From Opitutia bacterium (GTDB lineage: Bacteria; Verrucomicrobiota; Verrucomicrobiia; Opitutales; Opitutaceae): DNA of 12,528 bases. The stretch is from contig JANXWT010000182.1 of assembly GCA_025351035.1 (NCBI GenBank), positions 1 through 12,528 on the forward strand. Direction: 5' to 3'. The translations under genes were made by a program, and so were the position numbers. The notes below the pieces were generated by a model that saw only the letters and a program-made list of their open reading frames with translations, was not told the origin of the DNA and made no database searches. Position 1 is the first letter of the stretch; every line of letters starts with the position of its first letter. Positions 1 to 5,577 of this stretch are shown in pieces.

Positions 1-308
1 GGGAGCGGGATGCCGGAGGACTGAACCCACTTGAGTTTAGCCGCGGCGTAGTCGGCGGTCTGGTCTTCGACGGCGGTAATGTTCTGGCCGAGGGTTTCCT
101 TCTTGGCCTCGATGACGCCGACGGGTTGGCTGTCCACGAAAAGGACGTAGTCGGCCGGGCCGGTGTCGGTGGTGTATTCGCGGACGGCCTGACCCTGGCC
201 ATCCTGGAAGTTGATGGCGTCCTTGGCCTGCACCGCCCAGCCGGCGGCCCGGAGCTGCGCGTCGATGGCGTCGCGGGCAATTTGCTCTGGGTTTTGGTTG
301 GGGGGCAT
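1..308 (-). CDS. hsdR: Type I restriction endonuclease R subunit, N-terminal fragment (cut by window edge)
   Basis: The 102 visible codons match the N-terminal nuclease domain (HSDR_N) of type I restriction R subunits, the motor-nuclease that translocates and cuts DNA when methylation is missing. Seen in the sequence: the family-typical opening NQNPEQIARDAIDAQL, then GPADYVLFV with Asp53, then GVIEAKKE with Glu67 and Lys69, which together form the PD-(D/E)xK nuclease core. A QxxxY motif follows at Gln83-Tyr87, as in RecB-type nucleases. The helicase and C-terminal parts, about 700-1000 further residues in this family, lie beyond the left edge. The ATG lies 37 nt after the stop of the methyltransferase gene at 346, with no clear Shine-Dalgarno sequence. 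Modification (hsdM) and specificity (hsdS) genes would be expected nearby but are not in the window. The family call is firm; whether the full gene is intact is unknown. Confidence 0.88.
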   Translation of the reverse strand, partial: MPPNQNPEQIARDAIDAQLRAAGWAVQAKDAINFQDGQGQAVREYTTDTGPADYVLFVDSQPVGVIEAKKETLGQNITAVEDQTADYAAAKLKWVQSSGIPL

Positions 309-345
309 AAAAGTTAAACACAGGTGGCCGATCGCTACAGACTTT

Positions 346-1239
346 CTAAACTGTTTCCCAGCGACCGAAGATGCCGCAAGGGAGGATGCGGCCGTCCCGC
401 TGGATCGGCAGACCGACTTCGCCGCCGGTGATGCGGCCGCCGGCTTCGTGCATCAGTCCGTCGAGAAGGTTAACGACGACGGTGGGGGAGAGGCGCGCGG
501 TGTAGGCGTTGATGAGAAAAAACAGCGGCCGGTCGCTGAGCACCTGTTTGCATTCAGTGAGCAAGTCCCAGAGGTGGTCTTCGAGCTTCCACATTTCGCC
601 ACCGCTGCCGCGGCCGAAGGTGGGCGGGTCCATGATGATGGCGTCGTATTTGCGGCCCCGTTTGCTTTCGCGCCGGACAAATTTCAGACAGTCGTCGGCG
701 ATGTAGCGGATGGGCGCCGCGGCGAGACCGGAGAGAGCGGCGTTTTCGCGGCACCACTTGACCATGCCCTCGGCGGCGTCGACGTGGCAGACGCTCGCGC
801 CGGCGGCGGCTGCCGCGACGGAGGCGGCGCCGGTGTAGCCGAAGAGATTGAGCACGCTGACCTCGCGGCCCGCGGCGCGGGCGTCGCGGATTTTCTTGGA
901 GAACCAGTCCCAGTTGACGGCTTGTTCGGGAAAGAGGCCGGTGTGCTTGAAACTCGTGGGATGGATGCGGAAGGTGAGTGCTCCGTAGCGAAGATTCCAT
1001 TGCTCGGGGAGCTTTTGGCGAAACTCCCATTTGCCGCCACCGGCCTCGCTGCGGTGGTAGAAGCCGTCCCAATCGTTCCAGCGCGTCGCCCCGCTGCTGC
1101 GCGGCCAGATGACCTGCGGGTCGGGGCGCACGAGCGTGTAGGGCCCCCATTTTTCCTCCTTCATGCCGTCGCCGCAGTCGATGAGCTGGTAATCCTGCCA
1201 GCGGTCGGCGACGAGAAGTCCGGGGCGTTCGGTGATCAT
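346..1239 (-). CDS. Class I SAM-dependent methyltransferase, RlmI/COG1092-like (putative rRNA methyltransferase)
   Basis: Cytosolic methyltransferase of the S-adenosylmethionine-binding family (Methyltrans_SAM) that includes the 23S rRNA m5C enzyme RlmI. The N-terminal part carries the conserved stretch WQDYQLIDCGDG and GPYTLVRPDPQVIW. From the ATG at 1239, motif I (VLNLFGYTGAAS) sits near residues 129-140, the acidic SAM-ribose contact (HVDAAEG) near 152-158, and motif IV, DPPTFGRG, near 204-211. A PUA domain at the N-terminus, found in RlmI itself, is not apparent, so the substrate is uncertain. I chose ATG 1239 (297 aa). A TTG at 1275 in the same frame would add 12 residues (PQLAPHFTLPP...), and neither start has a convincing ribosome-binding site. 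The frame is open back to the upp stop codon. The gene lies between upp and hsdR on the same strand and could be cotranscribed with both. Confidence 0.83.
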   Translation of the reverse strand: MITERPGLLVADRWQDYQLIDCGDGMKEEKWGPYTLVRPDPQVIWPRSSGATRWNDWDGFYHRSEAGGGKWEFRQKLPEQWNLRYGALTFRIHPTSFKHTGLFPEQAVNWDWFSKKIRDARAAGREVSVLNLFGYTGAASVAAAAAGASVCHVDAAEGMVKWCRENAALSGLAAAPIRYIADDCLKFVRRESKRGRKYDAIIMDPPTFGRGSGGEMWKLEDHLWDLLTECKQVLSDRPLFFLINAYTARLSPTVVVNLLDGLMHEAGGRITGGEVGLPIQRDGRILPCGIFGRWETV

Positions 1240-1329
1240 GGGCGGGAGCGTGAAGTGTGGCGCGAGTTGGGGCAACTCCGGACGCGCCTGGAACCGCGCG
1301 ACCGGGGATAAAGGTGCCGCGCCGCGCCG

Positions 1330-1947
1330 TCAGGTCCCGTAGAGACGGTCGCCGAAATCGCCGAGGCCGGGCAAAATGTATTTCTTCGCGTTGAGTTCGC
1401 GGTCGAGCGCGCCGGTGTGGATGGTGATTTCCGGATGTGCGCCTTGCAGCTTGGCCACGCCCTCGGGCGAGGAGACGATGCAGACGAAGACGATCTCCTT
1501 CGCGCCCGCGGTCTTCACAACCTCGATGGCCTGCGCGGCCGAGCCGCCGGTGGCGAGCATCGGGTCGACGACGAGCACGCGCTTGCCGTCGAGGGGCGGC
1601 AGCTTGCAATAGTAGCTGCGCGCGATCGCGGTGACGTGGTCGCGCTCGAGGCCGACGTAGCCGACGGACACATCGGGAAAAATATCGAGGAACGGCTGCA
1701 CCATGCCGAGACCGGCGCGGAGGATGGGCACGATGGCGAGGGGTTTCGCGAGCACGCGGCCGGGGAACGGTTCGAGCGGCGTCTCGATCGGTTTATCCAT
1801 CGTGGCGAGATCGCGCGTGGCTTCGAGCGCGAGGAGCAAGCCGATTTGATAACTGAGCGTGCGGAAGAGCGCGGGCTTGGTGGTCTTGTCGCGCAGATGG
1901 GTGAGGACGTGGGCGCCGAGCGGATGATTAAGAATGTGGAGCGACAT
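1330..1947 (-). CDS. upp: Uracil phosphoribosyltransferase
   Basis: Pyrimidine salvage enzyme of the cytosol, converting uracil and PRPP to UMP and pyrophosphate. The 205-residue length is normal for bacterial UPRTase. Diagnostic segments are all present: PILRAGLGM near residues 74-82, GYVGLERD near 96-103, the PRPP-binding loop VVDPMLATGGSA at about 126-137, and the uracil-binding C-terminus PGLGDFGDRLYGT at 193-205. The ATG is 12 nt downstream of the penicillin acylase stop codon, so the two are probably cotranscribed. No Shine-Dalgarno sequence is seen in that spacer, which suggests coupling or leaderless-type initiation. No truncation or missing key residue is seen. Linkage to a penicillin acylase is not an obvious metabolic pairing and may only reflect operon packing. 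Confidence 0.97.
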   Translation of the reverse strand: MSLHILNHPLGAHVLTHLRDKTTKPALFRTLSYQIGLLLALEATRDLATMDKPIETPLEPFPGRVLAKPLAIVPILRAGLGMVQPFLDIFPDVSVGYVGLERDHVTAIARSYYCKLPPLDGKRVLVVDPMLATGGSAAQAIEVVKTAGAKEIVFVCIVSSPEGVAKLQGAHPEITIHTGALDRELNAKKYILPGLGDFGDRLYGT

Positions 1948-1959
1948 GAACGGAGTGGG

Positions 1960-4347
1960 TTAAGGTTTCAGCACGAGGGTGTGTTGCGCCGGACCGGGGA
2001 GGAGCGGCGTGGCCGCGCCTTTTACCCAAGCTTCATGACCGGAACGGTAATAAGGAGAGAGCGGATGGCCGCTCTGGCCGCCGGGCAGGTGAAAAATCGC
2101 TTCGGCCTCGTGACCTGGCGAAACGACGAGACGCTCAGAGGCACCGTGGCCCGGATTGAGGACGCGCGGCATGTTGCTGTCGCCCGCCATCTGGGTCGCG
2201 GGCATGTCGAGCAACCGCGCGAGCGGGCCGGGCAGGAAACGGCTAAAGGGATGCTGCATCTTGAGCGTGTTGAAGCGGCCCCAAGTAAATTTGGCGGGTG
2301 TGACGCCGGCCTTGTCGACGTCGGCGAGCACATCGTCAGCCGCGGCGAGGAGCAGCGCATCCCAGGTCTGGTGCGCGGGGTTGAGCATCCGCACAGGTTT
2401 GTCGTGCACGAGCTGCCAGAGGGCATCCTCGTATTGCAGCCGCCGCCACGAGAAGCGCGCGTAGCTTTCCTCGGCGCGCTCAAAAAACGGCTTGAAGGTG
2501 CGCTCGGCGGCGTGGCTGCGGAACGCGCGGACGAGACGGTAGGCGGCGGAGTCGGGACTCGCGTGGCCGTTCCACGTCCGCACGGCGTCGCGCAGCACGG
2601 CGCGTTCCTTCTTTTTCGCCACGGCTTCATCGGTCAGCACTTCGAGCAGGAATTTCTGCCAACGCTCCAGAAACACGGCGCGGTCGTCGAGCTGCACGCC
2701 GAGCAGATCGGCGGGAGTAATTTTCTTGCCCGAGGCCGCGAGGGTGCGGAGATCATCGCGAATCTGGCTGGCACGCGCGCCGCGATCATAACCGCCATCG
2801 CCGACGAGCGCGAGGGCCGCGCCGCCGACGGCGCGCTGATTGCCACTCCACAGCAGGCCATCAGCAGGCCGGATCACGGGGACTTCCTCGGGTTTCAGCC
2901 AGCCGTCCCATTTGCGGTCGCCGAACGCCCACGAGACCGGCAGGCGGCCATCGTAGCCGACGCGGCGCGGGATTTTTCCGATGATGGTCCACGCCACTTT
3001 GCCGTCGGCGTCGGCGATGAGCGCGTTCTCGTTCGGGATGCCGCTGCGATGCATGATGCCGATGGCGGCCTCGGTGTCGGTGGCGGTCTCGAGTTCCATC
3101 GCGGTGAAGTTGGTCGCCTCCGGTGCGTGGGCGGTCCAGCTCATGACAAAATATTTTCCGTCGTCTGGCCCGCTGATGATCGGACCCCATTCGGTCCAGC
3201 GGGCGATAAACGTCACGGGTTCACCGTTCTTCACCTTGATAATTTCGGTGCGGTCCTCGATGTCGACCCAGCCGCGCGGGGTGCGGTATTGGATTTGGCC
3301 GATGGAATCCGTCTCGGCGATGATGACATCGGTGGTGTCGACATAGGCGTCGGTGAAGCCCCAGGCGACCCGGCCGTTGCTGCCGACGGTCATGGCGGGC
3401 GTGCCGGGCAGCGTGACGCCGTCGACGCGGTGCGCGCCACGTTCGTCGCGCCAGTTGAACTCCGCACGATACCAGATGTGCGGCACGCTGAAACCGAGGT
3501 GCATGTCGTTCGCGAGGATCGCCGCGCCGTGCGCGGTGTGCGCGCCGGAGACGGCGAAGGCGTTGCTCCCGAGAATCACATCCGAAGGTGGCTCACCGTG
3601 CGAGGCCGTCGGCTTTTCCTCGGCGGCTGGTTTGAGTCGCAGCGGCGGCAGCGGCGCGGGTGGGAACGTCGTGCCGTCGAGTGCGGCGTCCCACGAATCG
3701 CCCGGCGGCGCGAAGAAGTTCATGGCCGGCGTGCCGAGCGTTTGGCGGACGGCGCGCAAGTTCTGCTCGGAGTCGCCGCGCCAGTCCTGCAGATCGAACC
3801 ACATGGCGTAGATGACAAGAAAACTGTCCTCCATCTTCCACGGTTGCGGGGGCGTGCGCACGACGAGGTATTCCCACGGGATTTTCGGCAACGCGGCCAA
3901 ACCCGAGTTGACGCCAGCCGTGTAGGCCGTGAGCACAGCGCGTTCGGCGGGGCTCAGTTGCGCAACGCATTTTTCCGCCGTGCGGCGGAAGCCGTGCAGA
4001 CGGTGGGACTTGTCGAAATCGACCGCGGCTTTGCCGAAGAGTTCACTCAACTCGCCCGCGCCGGAGCGCCGCAAAAGGTCCATTTGGAAATAGCGTTCTT
4101 GCGCATGGAGAAACCCCAGAGCGCGGGCGACATCGGCGCGCGTGGCCCCGGTGATGACGGGCACGCCGAGGGCGTCGCGCTCAATCTGCACGGACGCGGA
4201 GAGGCCGCTGAGGCCGCGCTCGCCGTCGAGCTGCGCGAGGCTGCCGCGCATCTGCCACCACGCGTAGACCCCCGCCGCGATCACGATCAGGAGCAGCACG
4301 CTCAGGACCGAGAAGAGATATTGGAAACGTTTTTGCAGGGCGCTCAT
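1960..4347 (-). CDS. Penicillin acylase family protein (N-terminal nucleophile hydrolase, membrane-anchored)
   Basis: Amide hydrolase of the Ntn superfamily; members cleave penicillins, acyl-homoserine lactones or other N-acyl compounds after autoproteolysis into alpha and beta subunits. At 795 residues it has normal length. Residues 9-30 form a hydrophobic signal or anchor helix, placing the enzyme in the periplasm. The alpha part spans about 45-230 (GFLHAQERYFQMDLLRRSG at 78-96). A Pro/Ala-rich linker follows at 229-259, then the expected self-cleavage site Gly260/Ser261 in GSNAFAVSG, making Ser261 the nucleophile. Further family signatures are ANDMHL (279-284), GSNGRVAWGFTDAY (322-335), WSGNQR and, near the C-terminus, PGGQSGHPLSPYY. 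The start overlaps the stop of the DUF5069 gene by 4 nt (ATGA), implying translational coupling; upp follows 12 nt after its stop. The substrate cannot be read from sequence. Confidence 0.94.
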   Translation of the reverse strand: MSALQKRFQYLFSVLSVLLLIVIAAGVYAWWQMRGSLAQLDGERGLSGLSASVQIERDALGVPVITGATRADVARALGFLHAQERYFQMDLLRRSGAGELSELFGKAAVDFDKSHRLHGFRRTAEKCVAQLSPAERAVLTAYTAGVNSGLAALPKIPWEYLVVRTPPQPWKMEDSFLVIYAMWFDLQDWRGDSEQNLRAVRQTLGTPAMNFFAPPGDSWDAALDGTTFPPAPLPPLRLKPAAEEKPTASHGEPPSDVILGSNAFAVSGAHTAHGAAILANDMHLGFSVPHIWYRAEFNWRDERGAHRVDGVTLPGTPAMTVGSNGRVAWGFTDAYVDTTDVIIAETDSIGQIQYRTPRGWVDIEDRTEIIKVKNGEPVTFIARWTEWGPIISGPDDGKYFVMSWTAHAPEATNFTAMELETATDTEAAIGIMHRSGIPNENALIADADGKVAWTIIGKIPRRVGYDGRLPVSWAFGDRKWDGWLKPEEVPVIRPADGLLWSGNQRAVGGAALALVGDGGYDRGARASQIRDDLRTLAASGKKITPADLLGVQLDDRAVFLERWQKFLLEVLTDEAVAKKKERAVLRDAVRTWNGHASPDSAAYRLVRAFRSHAAERTFKPFFERAEESYARFSWRRLQYEDALWQLVHDKPVRMLNPAHQTWDALLLAAADDVLADVDKAGVTPAKFTWGRFNTLKMQHPFSRFLPGPLARLLDMPATQMAGDSNMPRVLNPGHGASERLVVSPGHEAEAIFHLPGGQSGHPLSPYYRSGHEAWVKGAATPLLPGPAQHTLVLKP

Positions 4348-4823
4348 GGATTTTCGGCGAGCCAGGGTTTGGTGACAGAGGGGTCGCGGCCTTCGTCGTT
4401 CTCGATCAGATCAAAGAGAGTTTCGATGGTCTTGCCGGTGAGGCCGAAAGTGACGATGCGCTCAGCGAGCGGCGCGCTGGAACTGTCGCGCCAGCCGCGT
4501 TTCATCATGAAGTTGTTCCAGATCTCGCATTCCTCGCTCGTGCGGGCACCGCCTTGTTCAAAACACCACGCAAGGATAAGATCGTCCGCGACAAGTGCGT
4601 CAGCCTTGGCGGTGCCGCCGAGCGCGACGCGGGCGATCACATCAGCGTGTTTCACGCGAAGGAAGCGGCAGCATACGCCGTCGAAGCCGCGGCCGAAATT
4701 CGGCTGGTAGTCGGCGGGCAGGGTGCCCGCGGCGTGGAGGCGGATTTTGTCGAGCATCCGGCCGAAATAGACGAGGCGGCCGACCTTGGCGTAACAACTG
4801 CGGAGTCCGGGGACGTAAGTCAT
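4344..4823 (-). CDS. DUF5069 domain-containing protein
   Basis: A 159-residue soluble protein of the DUF5069 family, recognised by MTYVPGLRSCYAKVGRLVYF at the N-terminus, GRMLDKIRLHAAGTLPADY (about 21-39), GFDGVCCRFLRV (about 46-57) and EIWNNFMMKRGW (about 100-111). The family is frequent in Verrucomicrobiota and has no established biochemical role that I know of. No signal peptide or membrane helix is visible, and no metal-binding motif is obvious; there are several Cys (10, 51, 52, 87, 99) but not in a classical spacing. It is the first gene of the minus-strand run and overlaps the penicillin acylase start by 4 nt, so the two are very likely translated from one message. A short hairpin (4828-4843) sits immediately before the start codon. 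The family assignment is secure; the function is unknown. Confidence 0.9.
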   Translation of the reverse strand: MTYVPGLRSCYAKVGRLVYFGRMLDKIRLHAAGTLPADYQPNFGRGFDGVCCRFLRVKHADVIARVALGGTAKADALVADDLILAWCFEQGGARTSEECEIWNNFMMKRGWRDSSSAPLAERIVTFGLTGKTIETLFDLIENDEGRDPSVTKPWLAENP

Positions 4824-4827
4824 GGCA

Positions 4828-4843
4828 GAATCCCCGAGGATTC
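4828..4843 (-). promoter_or_regulatory. Start-proximal hairpin before the DUF5069 gene
   Basis: GAATCC and GGATTC form a perfect 6-bp stem around a 4-nt loop, ending only 4 nt before the ATG at 4823. In the mRNA it would cover the position where a ribosome-binding site is expected, and none is visible. It could limit translation of the DUF5069/acylase pair, or be chance. No regulator is implied by the sequence. Confidence 0.3.
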
Positions 4844-4896
4844 AGCAAGTCGCCCGGGGAAGGCAACGCCGCAAACGCCGAGGCGATCCCGCGCAG

Positions 4897-4954
4897 CCAC
4901 AGGCCTCCGGGCCTGTGGAGTTTTTCATCCAACCCGGCAGGCAGGGACGCCTGC
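4897..4954. repeat. Tandem hairpin pair, REP-like intergenic element
   Basis: Two perfect inverted repeats lie 18 nt apart in a 142-bp spacer. The first has 8-bp arms CCACAGGC and GCCTGTGG around the 6-nt loop CTCCGG (4897-4918). The second has 6-bp arms GCAGGC and GCCTGC around AGGGAC (4937-4954). A run of five T follows the first stem on the plus strand (4920-4924), but no plus-strand gene ends here. On the minus strand the hairpins lie just after the stop of the small membrane protein gene, without a T tract, so they are poor intrinsic terminators. The paired GC-rich palindromes resemble dispersed REP/BIME-type elements. Only one copy is seen in the window. Confidence 0.5.
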
Positions 4955-4965
4955 TTCTACGCCGC

Positions 4966-5238
4966 TCACTCGCTCCGGTAGTAGAGAAGCGTCGCCACGA
5001 CGCCGAGGAGCCACGTGGGCGCGTTCACCCAGAGTTGGTGGAAGGGCACGCGGTAGTGGTGCACGAGCCAGATGACGGCGACGTGTTTGATGGCGATCAG
5101 CACCCAGCAGATGAAAATGAAACGCTCGACCTTGGGATCGCGCGGGGTCGGCTGAGTGACATGCACGTCCGCAATGAACGCGTGGTCATACTCGGCGGGG
5201 TCGCGGGGCTCCTTGAAATTGAAAAGGTCGGCGAGCAT
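4966..5238 (-). CDS. Small membrane protein of unknown function, two predicted helices
   Basis: Ninety residues that I do not recognise as a named family. An N-terminal soluble part of about 37 residues (acidic, Pro-containing, DPAEYDHAFIADVHV) is followed by a hydrophobic segment at about 39-59 (FIFICWVLIAIKHVAVIWLV), a short loop containing His60, His61 and His67, and a second segment at about 68-87. It is therefore probably an inner-membrane hairpin with both ends on the same side. The coding call rests on the coherent hydrophobic pattern, the ATG and a sensible position between two spacers on the same strand as the DUF5069 gene 142 bp downstream. GGGTGA lies about 6 nt before the start, a weak ribosome-binding site. 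No partner is implied by the neighbours. Confidence 0.7.
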   Translation of the reverse strand: MLADLFNFKEPRDPAEYDHAFIADVHVTQPTPRDPKVERFIFICWVLIAIKHVAVIWLVHHYRVPFHQLWVNAPTWLLGVVATLLYYRSE

Positions 5239-5573
5239 CTGCTGTCACCCTACGCGTTCCCGGCGAAAAGAAAAGCGGCTTGGCATCGGCCGTCGGCACG
5301 ACGGCAGGGAATTTTCCACCATCCGGGGTTTGGCGGCCTGATTGCTGCCAGCAACTGGCTCGACAAGGCGCAGGCGATGGATAATAAACAATCAGGAGTC
5401 CGCATGAACTATGGGAATATCTCTCCCGGTCCTCTGCTCGGGTGCCGAGCACAGGGCGCCGCAGTCGGGGCTGGTGAAATTTCTGGCCACCGGATGCTGG
5501 AGCCGAGCATCTGGTCAATACCCCGTCCGCACTCTCTCCCCCAGATCCATTCTGACCCCGTCAGCTTCTTCGT
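5239..5573. other. 335-bp spacer with leader ORF and small hairpins
   Basis: This divergent spacer separates the small membrane protein gene (minus) from the subtilase-like gene (plus). It holds a TTGCT/AGCAA inverted repeat at 5342-5354, an A/T-richer stretch around 5378-5392 that includes GATAAT, an AGGAG followed by the 57-codon ORF at 5404, and two hairpins inside that ORF (5436-5450 and 5493-5511). No clear sigma-70 promoter pair with normal spacing was found on either strand. Confidence 0.5.
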
Positions 5574-5577
5574 ATGA
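5404..5577 (+). CDS. Putative 57-codon leader ORF coupled to the subtilase-like gene
   Basis: A small ORF starts at an ATG preceded by AGGAG with a 5-nt spacer, the best Shine-Dalgarno sequence noticed in the window. It ends at TGA 5575-5577, overlapping the ATG of the large downstream gene at 5574 (ATGA). The predicted peptide (MNYGNISPGPLLGC..., ending in DPVSFFV) has no hydrophobic segment and no family I recognise. The downstream gene has no ribosome-binding site of its own, so ribosomes finishing this ORF could restart there. Two hairpins fall inside it, with 6-bp arms GCTCGG/CCGAGC at 5436-5450 and GATGCT/AGCATC at 5493-5511, consistent with a structured leader. It may encode a peptide of its own, serve only for coupling, or be chance. 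Confidence 0.35.
   Translation: MNYGNISPGPLLGCRAQGAAVGAGEISGHRMLEPSIWSIPRPHSLPQIHSDPVSFFV

Noticed and set aside
1417..4710. Plus-strand open frame of 1,097 codons antisense to upp, the acylase and the DUF5069 gene
   Set aside because: The translated sequence is rich in Arg, Gly, Ala and His with no family signature, while the opposite strand holds three clearly recognised proteins. High GC makes long antisense frames common.
4911..4925. Rho-independent terminator on the plus strand (stem plus T run)
   Set aside because: The stem followed by five T looks right, but no plus-strand gene ends upstream of it, so it is better described as part of the REP-like element.
5360..5385. TCGACA and GATAAT as a promoter for the leader ORF
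   Set aside because: The 14-nt spacing is too short for a normal sigma-70 promoter and the -35 match is imperfect; no other evidence supports it.
4822..5577. Plus-strand 251-codon frame spanning the REP-like element and the small membrane gene
   Set aside because: Its first two thirds run antisense to a plausible membrane protein and through hairpins with low-complexity charged residues. Only the segment after the AGGAG-led ATG at 5404 was kept, at low confidence.
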